From Chthonomonadaceae bacterium (GTDB lineage: Bacteria; Armatimonadota; Chthonomonadetes; Chthonomonadales; Chthonomonadaceae), in assembly GCA_025352825.1 (NCBI GenBank), contig JANXSG010000247.1, positions 1 to 32,171 of the forward strand: a stretch of DNA of 32,171 nt, in the 5' to 3' direction. A program made the translations under genes and the position numbers. Positions 1-7,153 of the stretch are shown one piece after another. The notes beneath the pieces are model-generated. The model ran no database searches, was not told where the DNA came from, and saw only the letters and a program-made list of their open reading frames with translations. Each line of letters starts with the position of its first letter. The first letter of the stretch is position 1.

Positions 1-28
1 CACGAAGGACGGCTGTCATGTTTCCTAC

Positions 29-197
29 AGGGGATACAACTAATGCACAGGTTCCCCTGGCGGGATTTAAACCCGCTAGCGAAGTGCGCTGTGAGGCGCA
101 CCCGAGTGTGCTTCGCACACGATTCTAGCATCATCGAATCCCGTGTCCGAAGGACACTTAGCCGCAGGCTACCAAGCGAAGAAATTCATTTCGTCGC
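29..197. repeat. Chain of eight small hairpins
   Basis: Consecutive short palindromes lie almost end to end: 29-34/53-58, 60-64/72-76, 84-89/96-101, 106-111/115-120 (loop TTC), 121-125/136-140, 143-148/152-157 (loop GAA), 159-163/167-171 (loop GCA) and 176-184/189-197 (one mismatch). Stems are 5-9 bp, several with three-base loops. No convincing reading frame or tRNA crosses it. A similar chain is seen at 31486-31591. It could be a structured RNA, a protein-binding array or a composite of palindromic repeats; the sequence alone does not decide. Confidence 0.6.
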
Positions 198-302
198 ATA
201 AAATCTACTGTGAAACCCTATTTTACAACTTAACCTAACGCTTATGGGGCCGGGGGGTGAGGGCTGGACAAATGAATTCGCCATGATGATTATCGAATAA
301 TA

Positions 303-460
303 TTTTTGGTTCTGGCTACGCCAGCTTAGGGGACGTGAAAGTATTTCAATATTCTGCGGTTTCCGGAAGTTGGAAAGTCCCAGCATCAAAAAACAGGCGT
401 TTTACAGTCGCGAATCACACATGTCCCGAGATGTCCTTTTGGTTCTGGCCATGCCATCTT
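303..460. repeat. Dispersed repeat with internal duplication
   Basis: Two diverged copies of a motif beginning TTTTGGTTCTGGC lie at 303-328 and 437-460, each with a small TGGC-NNN-GCCA hairpin. Between them, 329-412 is clearly related to 31499-31572: both start GGGGAYGTGAAAGTA, pass a CCGG-AAGTT/AGTT hairpin region and share AAAAAACAGGCGT followed by CAG-CGCG. The stretch 1-485 holds no gene that I can support; it consists of this repeat, the hairpin chain and a G-rich fragment (about 245-262) resembling the end of the element at 5244-6080. Confidence 0.6.
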
Positions 461-485
461 TTGGAGATTATAGACGTAAAAGTGG

Positions 486-746
486 TTAAGTTAGTTGGTT
501 AAGTTGAGCTGCAGCATGTTCGCGCAAGACAGTTTCCAGCTGCTGAGTAAAATCTTTTCCTTGAGATAGATACCATTGAAAGGTTGTGGAATCCATTCTT
601 ACCGGAACAATGCGCGTTCCATCCGGCAGCCTTATCCAGCCTTTTCGTGCTCTCTCTTCCGTTATGAGAGGGCTATCCGAAAAATCGATGGATTTGTCAG
701 AATCTATTTTCGTAGTATGAATTGCTGTTTTAGATTTCACGCTCAT
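486..746 (-). CDS. brnA: BrnA-type antitoxin
   Basis: Small 86-residue protein that should neutralise the BrnT toxin encoded just upstream and repress the shared promoter. The C-terminal half (about residues 45-80) reads like the ribbon-helix-helix segment of the BrnA/DUF4415 family: VPVRMDSTTFQWYLSQGKDF, followed by an amphipathic helix with LETVLRE. It overlaps the toxin gene by 17 bases, with the toxin first, which is the usual BrnT-BrnA order. The N-terminal 40 residues are charged and presumably form the toxin-masking part. Pairing and order raise confidence above what the short sequence alone would allow. Confidence 0.75.
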   Translation of the reverse strand: MSVKSKTAIHTTKIDSDKSIDFSDSPLITEERARKGWIRLPDGTRIVPVRMDSTTFQWYLSQGKDFTQQLETVLREHAAAQLNQLT

Positions 747-1002
747 AAATCCTGCGCTCCTTCGTCGTCGCTCTTCTCAGTGAAATGATCCTGATTGATG
801 TATCATTCAATTCACAATAGACCACTACTACAAAATTTCCATTTAAGAAACCAATCCCTTGATAGCGTGTTTCTCCATAGTCCTCGCGGTCATCTTCGAC
901 GGCGAACATTGGAAGCTCGAAGATATGATAAGCATCGGCGAAATCCAACCCATGTTTATGGAGATTGTTGACACGTTTATCTTCATCCCATACGAAATTC
1001 AA
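730..1002 (-). CDS. brnT: BrnT family ribonuclease toxin
   Basis: About 90 residues when read from the TTG at 1002, giving the family's typical short start (MNFVWDEDKRVNNLHKHGLD). Family signatures are visible in order: WDEDK, NLHKHGLDF, the DDREDYGE turn, VVVVYCE, RIISLRRAT and the closing ERRIYE. BrnT proteins are RelE-fold ribonucleases that cut RNA until bound by BrnA. An upstream TTG at 1035 would keep the frame, but an extended -10 promoter at 1018-1026 lies inside that extension, so the shorter start is preferred. No residue of the conserved core appears lost, so the toxin may be active. Confidence 0.85.
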   Translation of the reverse strand: MNFVWDEDKRVNNLHKHGLDFADAYHIFELPMFAVEDDREDYGETRYQGIGFLNGNFVVVVYCELNDTSIRIISLRRATTKERRIYEREI

Positions 1003-1017
1003 TACACACTTCAATAT

Positions 1018-1026
1018 ATTATAACA
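1018..1026 (-). promoter_or_regulatory. Extended -10 promoter of brnTA
   Basis: On the minus strand the sequence reads TGTTATAAT, a perfect TG-N-TATAAT extended -10. Transcription would begin near 1011, leaving about nine bases before the TTG at 1002. There is no convincing -35 hexamer, which extended -10 promoters can tolerate. Confidence 0.5.
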
Positions 1027-1142
1027 CGATTTCAAATTACAATTATGAACTAGTGTTCACTTTAGAAGTAATGCAATAAAGTTTGATAGCTTAAACACCT
1101 CGTAATATATTCAAAAATGGCAATTACACTACTTTATGCATC

Positions 1143-1283
1143 TCATTTGTTTTTCACATGCTGAATAAAATCACCTAGATGTGCCTTCACCTAGTCTGCG
1201 CGGGTATTCCACTTGTGGTTGTCTGCGCCGGAGATTTGATGGAACTGAAAATGTGGTAAAAGTGAAGCCACCTGCTTGACCAA
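1143..1283 (-). pseudogene. Remnant of a protein C-terminus, possibly an alpha/beta hydrolase
   Basis: A 47-codon stretch on the minus strand reads as protein-like sequence interrupted by one stop (TAG after NHKWNTRAD) and ends in TGA. Segments such as LLPHFQFHQISGADNHKWNT and, after the stop, VKAHLGDFIQHV resemble the end of alpha/beta hydrolases, where a histidine near GADNH closes the catalytic triad. A TGA precedes the segment, so at least two stops break the frame. The rest of 1036-1381 shows only AT-rich spacer and the short frame at 1299-1346. Confidence 0.4.
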
Positions 1284-1298
1284 TCAGGAAGGAGTTAA

Positions 1299-1346
1299 AT
1301 GTCCTGGGAGGAAAGAATACTTCATCTGAAGAATAAAATTAACTAA
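1299..1346 (+). CDS. Possible 15-codon leader or gene-start remnant
   Basis: ATG at 1299 follows an unusually good ribosome binding site (AAGGAG, six bases upstream) and opens MSWEERILHLKNKIN before TAA. It ends 35 bases before the secreted hydrolase-like gene. It could be a leader peptide, the first codons of a lost gene, or chance. Confidence 0.2.
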   Translation: MSWEERILHLKNKIN

Positions 1347-1381
1347 ATCCGTTTAAACTGTTATTCGAATGAGGTTCTCCT

Positions 1382-2593
1382 ATGTCCATCTACCTTGCTT
1401 CTGCTCTTGTCTGCCTCCTGCTTAATGCCGGATCACCAAAGTCTGACATAAAAATGTGGAAACAGAACCGGATTATAATCACATTCTGGTCTGCACCGCC
1501 CGCAACAGACTCTGCGCTTGCTACAGTAGCTGCTGAGGGATATAACTTAACCTGGGCTCCCGAATCTGGCCTGGATACCGTACAGAAGTACGGACTTAAA
1601 GCCATGCTTCAGGACAGCCTCCTCATCCCGGAAACACTCGATAAACCGGATCAACGGGCAAAACTGGATGCTCTGATACAGCGAGTGAAGAAACATCCCG
1701 CTCTGGAAGCGTATTTCATTACTGATGAACCTGGCGCGGCTGCCTTTCCTGGGCTGGGCAGGCTGACCGCTTACCTGCATGAGCACGATCATGCACACTA
1801 TGCCTATATCAATCTTTTACCCACCTATGCCAATAACGAGCAGCTAGGAACCAAAGGGGATACCGCTGCGGCGTATCAGGAGCATCTTACTCAATTTATA
1901 AAGCAGGTCAAACCAGAGATACTCAGCTACGACCACTATCACTTTTTCAAAACGAACGATGGCGAGCAGTATTTCCTGAACCTGGGACTAATCAGGCAAA
2001 ATGCTCAGACAGCGGGAGTACCATTCGTCAACATCATTCAGGCATGTACCATTGAAAAAACCTGGAGGCTGCCCGTAGCTGATGAAGTGCGTTGGCTCGT
2101 CTACACGACACTCGCTTATGGCGGGCGAGGGATTAGTTACTTCCTGTATTCCGGGCCAGTATCTTATGGTGGACTTTATCAAGAAGGAAAGAAGACGCCG
2201 CTGGCAGACGACGTCGTAGTTCTCAATCATGAGATCGCCGCCTTGAGTCCCGTCTTGATGCATCTTGAGAGCCAGGGAGTCTATCACACCGATCCACTGC
2301 CGCAGGGTGGCGCTGCAATACCGGAGTCATCGCCTGTGCATGTCGTGGGGCCGGGCGAGTTTGTGCTTGGCCTGTTCGGCAAGAATGAGAAAACGACGGC
2401 TTTCATGGTAGTCAACCGGAGTTACAAGAGTATTTCTGAAGCGAGACTCAGTACGCCAAAAAGCACGCTAAATATTCAGGAGTACGATCGAGCCTCGAAG
2501 AAATGGATCAAGTACCCTGCACTTGGTGCGGATGGCATCCTTACGGTTTCGCTAAAGCCTGGCGACGGCAGGCTCTTCCGCCTGATGAGATAA
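1382..2593 (+). CDS. Secreted TIM-barrel glycoside hydrolase-like protein
   Basis: A 403-residue protein with a short hydrophobic N-terminus (residues 1-18, ending near NAGS) consistent with export. The body looks like a clan-A type (beta/alpha)8 glycosidase: ITDEPG near residue 114 has the Asp-Glu-Pro arrangement often holding the acid/base glutamate, followed by ILSYDHYHFF and a tryptophan-rich segment ending in GGRGISYFLY. The last 100 residues (FVLGLFGKN..TAFMVVNR..GDGRLFRL) look like the beta-sandwich that commonly follows such barrels. I cannot assign a GH family or substrate. The gene stands alone; GAGG about eight bases before the ATG supports the start. It could also be a catalytically inactive barrel. 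Confidence 0.6.
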   Translation: MSIYLASALVCLLLNAGSPKSDIKMWKQNRIIITFWSAPPATDSALATVAAEGYNLTWAPESGLDTVQKYGLKAMLQDSLLIPETLDKPDQRAKLDALIQRVKKHPALEAYFITDEPGAAAFPGLGRLTAYLHEHDHAHYAYINLLPTYANNEQLGTKGDTAAAYQEHLTQFIKQVKPEILSYDHYHFFKTNDGEQYFLNLGLIRQNAQTAGVPFVNIIQACTIEKTWRLPVADEVRWLVYTTLAYGGRGISYFLYSGPVSYGGLYQEGKKTPLADDVVVLNHEIAALSPVLMHLESQGVYHTDPLPQGGAAIPESSPVHVVGPGEFVLGLFGKNEKTTAFMVVNRSYKSISEARLSTPKSTLNIQEYDRASKKWIKYPALGADGILTVSLKPGDGRLFRLMR

Positions 2594-2609
2594 AGATACA
2601 GCCTGTTGC

Positions 2610-2766
2610 CTGACGCCCCGGCCCCCTTTCCCTTCTCAAGCAAACGATACAGCTGTTTGTGTTAAGGAAGGGGGAGCACTAACGATCAAGATTCCCCCTT
2701 CCCTCCGAGGTACGAGGGAATCTGGGAAGGGGGTCAGGAGGTTAGGCAAAAACAGTACTTTTGCAA
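2610..2766. repeat. Double C/G-rich hairpin element
   Basis: Two C-run/G-run hairpins in tandem follow the hydrolase-like gene. The second has a perfect 10-bp stem, CCCCCTTCCC against GGGAAGGGGG. The right side ends ACTTTTGCAA (2757-2766), the same terminus as the MITE-like elements at 12690-12938 and 20607-20857, but no matching left terminus is seen. It may also stop transcription between the convergent genes on either side. Confidence 0.5.
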
Positions 2767-2774
2767 CTACCTCT

Positions 2775-2838
2775 ATTGGCAAATAAATATATACAGTCGT
2801 TTTTATTTGCACATTTTGTGCTTTTTTTGCGGCTAACT
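2775..2838. repeat. Short inverted repeat plus GTGCTTTTTTGCGGCTA-type repeat
   Basis: GCAAATAAA and TTTATTTGC form a nine-base inverted pair, followed by TTGTGCTTTTTTTGCGGCTA. The same terminal sequence occurs at 15730-15751 and, as an inverted pair, at 20550-20567 and 20911-20928. Confidence 0.5.
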
Positions 2839-2850
2839 CATACTCTCATA

Positions 2851-4077
2851 TCACTTCAGTTTAGGGTACCATCTTTTCACCTGGTCAAGGGCCCACTCTG
2901 GAGTTTTATCTTGGTGGCAGAGGTTACAACTGTTCGGGTTTGGCTTGCCAATAGATGCTGCCGGGGAGACGAAATTAAAGGTGTGATCCCGCGATTCAGC
3001 CCCCACAGAGTTCTCACCAGTTTTGGGCATGTGGCAGCTGATGCACTGACTGCCTGTACTATTTGGAGAATGGTGAGTATGTTCAGAAATTACTGCATAC
3101 TTCGGTCCAACGGTTTTTCCCGGTCCATGGCAAGTGAAACATAGTGCATTTGTAGAAGCAGACTTGATCGTCATCGAAACCTGCCTTGATCCATGTGAAT
3201 CGTGGCAGTTGGAACACTGGAGCCCTGCCGCATGCATGATGCTGTGTGTGAAGGTGTTGCCCTGCACTCGATTTTTATGCGCGGTACCATTGCTCCAGAA
3301 CTCGGAAGTCTGCTTATCCGCTTGAGGTTCAAATCCCTGCCAAAACTCCGAGAGTTTTTTCCCTGCCTGATATCCCACCGCCCAGGCATACTCGTTTCCT
3401 TTCGGTTTGCCTGCCTGATGGCAAGCAAGGCAGACCTCTATGGATCGTTCGGTGCTCAGCCTGGCGGGATTGACGATATTTTCGATGCTGGGCTGTTTTG
3501 AATGCGCTTTACCCGGACCATGGCAGCTCTCACAAGTAATGTTCTGCTCCGCCCAAGTGCTAGAAACAGGGTCTACTCCGGTGCTGTGGCAGCCCGCGCA
3601 GAGCTTGAAATTGGAACGAGTCTTCCAGTCTGGATGCAGAGGATACCACCAGTCCGCTTTGCCGTGATAAGGCTGCCATTTCTTATCTTTGATACTCCAC
3701 TGCCCAGGAAATACGACCTCCTGCCCATTCACTACTCCTATGAATCGCTGCTTCCATCGATGGCCAATGACCCACTTAACATCTTTTAGTTCGAACGTGC
3801 GATCTGGGCTTGGTATACTGAAATCAGCCAGAATAGTTCTGTTAGGTCCTTCTGAGATGGCAGGGCGGATCATTTTATTGTGCGCCGAATCCTTCCAGCT
3901 ATCGTAGTAAGTCTTATGGCACTCTGCGCACTTTTTCGATCCGGCATACTGCGTTTGATCCAGACGAGGCCAGGTCTCCGGCTGCACAGGGTCGGTATGC
4001 GCCCCACCAATGAACATCGAACTGCCAAGTCCCGCAAGGAGAAGACATAGCGCACTCAGGCAGAATAGTAGTTTCAT
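2851..4077 (-). CDS. Octaheme c-type cytochrome
   Basis: A 408-residue exported electron-transfer protein. A signal peptide covers roughly residues 1-25 (MKLLFCLSALCLLLAGLGSS). Eight CXXCH haem-attachment motifs are visible at residues 50, 160, 182, 216, 288, 313, 345 and 384. The first haem region and the spacing resemble the cytochrome c-554/doubled-CXXCH superfamily. Haem ligand histidines are plentiful (for example HHSPNSTGSQCISCH). No hydroxylamine-oxidoreductase crosslink tyrosine or nitrite-reductase CXXCK motif is apparent, so the substrate is unknown; electron transfer in the periplasm is the safe call. It has no partner oxidoreductase next to it, and the following gene on the same strand is an unrelated cytosolic protein. 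Confidence 0.85.
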   Translation of the reverse strand: MKLLFCLSALCLLLAGLGSSMFIGGAHTDPVQPETWPRLDQTQYAGSKKCAECHKTYYDSWKDSAHNKMIRPAISEGPNRTILADFSIPSPDRTFELKDVKWVIGHRWKQRFIGVVNGQEVVFPGQWSIKDKKWQPYHGKADWWYPLHPDWKTRSNFKLCAGCHSTGVDPVSSTWAEQNITCESCHGPGKAHSKQPSIENIVNPARLSTERSIEVCLACHQAGKPKGNEYAWAVGYQAGKKLSEFWQGFEPQADKQTSEFWSNGTAHKNRVQGNTFTHSIMHAAGLQCSNCHDSHGSRQVSMTIKSASTNALCFTCHGPGKTVGPKYAVISEHTHHSPNSTGSQCISCHMPKTGENSVGAESRDHTFNFVSPAASIGKPNPNSCNLCHQDKTPEWALDQVKRWYPKLK

Positions 4078-4108
4078 TTTAGATCTCCTGTAGCAGATGG
4101 AAAACAGA

Positions 4109-5149
4109 TTAGTTCCTCAGTCTTTCCCTTGTCGCCACTGCTATCGGTTCAAGCGCCTCATCCGGGAAAGGATATACAGAGCTAACATTTATTTCACACA
4201 AGACATAAGTGTCGTCACCGGAAGAAGTTTTCGGGCCGAATAGAAAATCAGCATCCCAGATGATCGGCAGCGACTCTGGTTCTATATGTAATATATGGCA
4301 CATAGCATCCAGCCATTCATTCTCCATTTTCATTTTAATCGGCTGAAAAGCAGTTGTATCTGGCGGGTAATAATGACGAGGGCCAGGTTGTGGTGCATGT
4401 CCGGAAGCACAGCCAGAAGGCGCGGGGAACAGCGCGTTGATCGCCTGGCGCCCAAATCCAACCACCTTATCGCCAGTGAGATAGCATCGTACCATGCCAT
4501 CGATTAGCCGATCTTGATAGGGCTGGTCTATGATACGGCCTGAACCATTGAAATAGACTTCAAACTGGTTAAAGAATTCTGCGAGAGGCAAATCTTGCTC
4601 AATACTGCCACGAAGTGCATGGCGGACACGGATGAGTTCGGGATCGGAGGGATGTTTTTCCACCTTCCAGACTCCGTTTCCACCATTGCCACGGTACTGT
4701 TTTAGAACTCTTGGCTTACCTTTCGCCAAACTGGCAGGGAGCTGCTCGCGAAACTGCTCTATGGTCGAATAAAGCTGAGTATCACATCCCCATCTCATTT
4801 CCCTTGTCAGGAACAAGACTTCTTTTGTTCCCATCTTTAGTATAACATCAGGATGGGCGCTGACAAATACACCTTTGCCAGATAATTCTCTGAGAAGATT
4901 ATCGAGTATGGTTCTATCGCACTCCTGTTCGATAGGGTTCACCCATACTAGAACACCGTCAACACCTGAAAGCTGATCTCTGACTTCGTCGGCGAATTCA
5001 TCGTTATAAACTGCCGGTTCCGCTTCTATCCCAACACCTCGCAGTACCTGAGCAACACCGCTGAAGCGATGTCCTACTAACGTGGCAGTATTCCTGGCTT
5101 CACGGTCGCCATGCCACAGCAGCGCCACTTTAGGTGATTTCACTGCCAT
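4109..5149 (-). CDS. Cj0069-family ATP-grasp-like protein
   Basis: A 346-residue cytosolic protein matching the Cj0069 family from end to end as I recall it: the opening VALLWHGDREAR, the AEPAVYNDEF and DGVLVWVNPI segments, the family signature SAHPDVILKMGTKEVLFLTR, and VLKQYRGNGGNGVWKVE, which looks like an ATP-grasp glycine-rich nucleotide loop. The C-terminal CEINVSSVYPFPD resembles the metal-binding E-x-N of ATP-grasp enzymes. The reaction is unknown; ligation of a carboxylate to an amine or thiol would be the class expectation. AAGGA lies about ten bases before the ATG at 5149. It sits 31 bases upstream of the cytochrome gene on the same strand and may be cotranscribed. Confidence 0.75.
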   Translation of the reverse strand: MAVKSPKVALLWHGDREARNTATLVGHRFSGVAQVLRGVGIEAEPAVYNDEFADEVRDQLSGVDGVLVWVNPIEQECDRTILDNLLRELSGKGVFVSAHPDVILKMGTKEVLFLTREMRWGCDTQLYSTIEQFREQLPASLAKGKPRVLKQYRGNGGNGVWKVEKHPSDPELIRVRHALRGSIEQDLPLAEFFNQFEVYFNGSGRIIDQPYQDRLIDGMVRCYLTGDKVVGFGRQAINALFPAPSGCASGHAPQPGPRHYYPPDTTAFQPIKMKMENEWLDAMCHILHIEPESLPIIWDADFLFGPKTSSGDDTYVLCEINVSSVYPFPDEALEPIAVATRERLRN

Positions 5150-5300
5150 TATCGTAGGTTCCTTCTTTCATGTAGTGTTTAGTTCATCTAATTGCAGCAC
5201 AAAATATCGAGTGTGGGACGATGATATGATAGCATAAGCCTCATACAAAAGCCCCAAAGTAGTTGAACACTATTCACTCCCTCACCCCCCGGGTTGAAGT

Positions 5301-5372
5301 GACGCGGCACTAAAGTACCGGTCTGGAATTGCGAAGCCCATCTCCGGTCGCTTCGGCTCCCTGCATGGGCTG
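5301..5372 (+). repeat. Dispersed repeat A, copy 1
   Basis: About 72 bases starting GACGCGGCACTAAAGTACCG and ending CCCTGCATGGGCTG. A nearly identical inverted copy is at 5962-6028 and a direct copy at 31644-31716. The differences between copies are a few substitutions, so spread is fairly recent or the sequence is under constraint. The tail GCCCAT...ATGGGC can pair, giving a hairpin of about 35 bases. Confidence 0.8.
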
Positions 5373-5471
5373 AATTCAGTTTCGATTTCCGATTCTTGTG
5401 GGTGGACTCGGATGTATCACGCTAACCTTGCAGGGGAAAATAAATGACATTTCCGCTTCGATAGCCAGATA

Positions 5472-5942
5472 TTGAGTGTAGATCAAGATCAATCATTCGA
5501 ACTTGCAGGAAGTCGGCGAGTGCATAATGAATTAACAGATGACACTCTATTATCTCGAAGGATAACCCAGAAGCTATGCCACGTCAATCAGGTCGTGCTC
5601 GATACCGATACCTGGGAAAGATCGGCAGCATATGTACTGGAGACACATCATAGTGTTCAATGTTGTGTCCGTAACGACCATCTCGGATTCAGTATTCCCT
5701 ATGAATACGATGGTGTTGCACATGCCTATTTCCCAGATTTTATTATTCGCCTTAAAAGTGGGCTTATGGTAATCTTTGAAGAAAAAGGATATTTAACCGA
5801 CATAGTAAATGCTAAAACAGAAGCCGCAAAACGCTGGACCCGTGCAGTGAATCAGAGCGGTAAATTAGGCAGATGGTATCATCACATTAATGTGACCCCA
5901 CCGCTTTTGTCAGAGGAGCTATCCGAAATCGCTTTAATGTAA
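5472..5942 (+). CDS. PD-(D/E)XK nuclease fragment of a type III restriction enzyme
   Basis: A 156-residue frame corresponding only to the C-terminal nuclease domain of a type III restriction subunit, a protein normally near 1000 residues with a large helicase part. Recognisable pieces are WERSAAYVLETHHSVQCCV, NDHLGFSIPYEY, then YFPDFIIRLKSG...VIFEEKG, which supplies the PD...ExK catalytic residues, and KRWTRAVNQSGKLGRWYHH. The catalytic Asp, Glu and Lys all appear intact. An in-frame TGA 27 bases before the TTG start shows the helicase part is not attached here, and no methyltransferase (Mod) gene is nearby. The start has no strong ribosome binding site. It is either a captured remnant or, less likely, a free-standing nuclease. 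Confidence 0.75.
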   Translation: MSVDQDQSFELAGSRRVHNELTDDTLLSRRITQKLCHVNQVVLDTDTWERSAAYVLETHHSVQCCVRNDHLGFSIPYEYDGVAHAYFPDFIIRLKSGLMVIFEEKGYLTDIVNAKTEAAKRWTRAVNQSGKLGRWYHHINVTPPLLSEELSEIALM

Positions 5943-5961
5943 TATTCAAATGCAATTAGGT

Positions 5962-6028
5962 CATGCAGGGAGCCTAAGCGACCGGAGATGGGCTTTGCAA
6001 ATCCAGACCGGTACTTTAGTGCCGCGTC
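5962..6028 (-). repeat. Dispersed repeat A, copy 2 (inverted)
   Basis: Reverse complement of the copy at 5301-5372, running from the CATGCAGGGAGCC end to GCCGCGTC. The two copies face each other across the nuclease fragment and form the inner inverted repeat of the element. Confidence 0.8.
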
Positions 6029-6118
6029 TATCCAACCGGGGGGTGAGGACTGAAATATGCGTTTGCACTTACTTTTGCAATTAGCCCAGAAGAATGAGAG
6101 AAAATCAACGTTTTGATT

Positions 6119-7147
6119 TCAAACGCCTAATTTTATATTCGGGAAGGCTTTGGCATATATCATTGTGAGAAGTTCGACGGATGGACGGGCTTCTCTGCCA
6201 TCGACCAGTGGGGCACGGTGTTCACGTACGGCAGCATAGAAGTCGCGAATCTGTGCATCATGGCCAGCCAGGCTGATTGCGAACGGGTCGGAGCCACCAC
6301 CGGTCTGCTCCATCTTAGGTGGAAGTGTGTGCATCAAATCTTCGCCATTCAGACCGAATCGAACTACCGTGGCATCCTGTAGCGCAGCAGAACCGTTGGT
6401 TCCGTAGATTTCCAGACGTGTTGAGAGATCGGGCTGGCAGCAGGTGGTCACTTCAATAGTACCGCGCGCACCATTCGCAAAACGTACCACTACTATTCCC
6501 ATATCCTCAGCCTCCAATTGATGTGAAGCAGTCTCCAGATGGGCGTACTCCACCTCCGCCACAGGGCCGGCGAGCCATATCATCTGATCTAGCGAATGGA
6601 TACCCTGGTTAGAAAATGCGCCGCCATCCAGCGCCCATGTTCCGCGCCAATCGTCCTTATCGTAGTAGTGCTGCGTGCGCCACCACTTCACCGAGACACT
6701 GCACGACAGGATTCTCCCCATACCGCCTTCCGCGATGGTACGCTGCACCACTCCGGCAGCCGCGCTCATGCGGCGCTGAAATATACAGCCCAGTCGGACA
6801 TCCATCTTATCACAGACTGCAATGAGTCGATCCACTTTCTTCAGGTCGATATCGAGTGGCTTTTCGCAAAGAACATGTATTCCGCGTTCTGCCGCAGATA
6901 TTCCCTGAAGAGCGTGAAGCCCAGAGGGCGAGCAGATATGAACGATATCTGGCTTGGCTTCATCCAGGAACTTCTCGTAATCCAGCCAGGCCTGTACCTG
7001 ATGCTGCGCTCTCATCCGTTGCGCACGTGCTTCTCGCTGATCGCAGACACCCACCAGTGAAACATGAGGAATTCGAGCAATCAGCTTTAGGTGCTCATTT
7101 CCCATACCCCCGCAGCCCACCAGTCCAATTCGCAATTTATCCGTCAT
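6119..7147 (-). CDS. Gfo/Idh/MocA family NAD(P)-dependent oxidoreductase
   Basis: A 342-residue cytosolic dehydrogenase. The N-terminal Rossmann fold shows GLVGCGGMG (residues 8-16), and EKPL at 95-98 is the family's conserved lysine-containing motif. The C-terminal alpha/beta domain includes WRGTWALDGGAFSNQGIHSLD, where the GG...H.D pattern is usually the substrate and catalytic region. Members oxidise or reduce sugars, inositols or related polyols; the substrate cannot be read here. It lies six bases downstream of the PhyH gene, so the two probably form an operon, as sugar-derivative catabolic clusters in this kind of bacterium often do. Full length, no defects seen. Confidence 0.9.
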   Translation of the reverse strand: MTDKLRIGLVGCGGMGNEHLKLIARIPHVSLVGVCDQREARAQRMRAQHQVQAWLDYEKFLDEAKPDIVHICSPSGLHALQGISAAERGIHVLCEKPLDIDLKKVDRLIAVCDKMDVRLGCIFQRRMSAAAGVVQRTIAEGGMGRILSCSVSVKWWRTQHYYDKDDWRGTWALDGGAFSNQGIHSLDQMIWLAGPVAEVEYAHLETASHQLEAEDMGIVVVRFANGARGTIEVTTCCQPDLSTRLEIYGTNGSAALQDATVVRFGLNGEDLMHTLPPKMEQTGGGSDPFAISLAGHDAQIRDFYAAVREHRAPLVDGREARPSVELLTMIYAKAFPNIKLGV

Positions 7148-7153
7148 ACAGCG

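Larger units (their letters stand above)
5244..6080 (+). mobile_element. MITE-ended element carrying a restriction-nuclease fragment
   Basis: The left end (5244-5291: TACAAAAG through CTCACCCCCC) matches the left end of the short element at 12690, and the right end (6036-6080: GGGGGGTGAGG, ATATGC, TTTGCACT, ACTTTTGCAA) matches the end of the element at 20607. Just inside lie 70-base inverted copies of another repeat (5301-5372 and 5962-6028). The centre is the nuclease-domain reading frame. The layout is left end, repeat A, gene fragment, inverted repeat A, right end. This resembles the Pack-MITE arrangement, in which non-autonomous ends carry captured gene pieces. No transposase is present and target duplications are not clear. 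Confidence 0.55.

Noticed and set aside
29-197. CRISPR array or tRNA cluster
   Set aside because: The hairpins all differ in sequence with no constant repeat and spacer, and none folds as a cloverleaf.
3320-3340. Possible tRNA T-arm (GGTTCAAATCC)
   Set aside because: Lies inside the cytochrome gene and has no matching acceptor, D or anticodon arms.
5472-5942. A working type III restriction system
   Set aside because: Only the C-terminal nuclease domain is present; helicase part and methyltransferase are missing.
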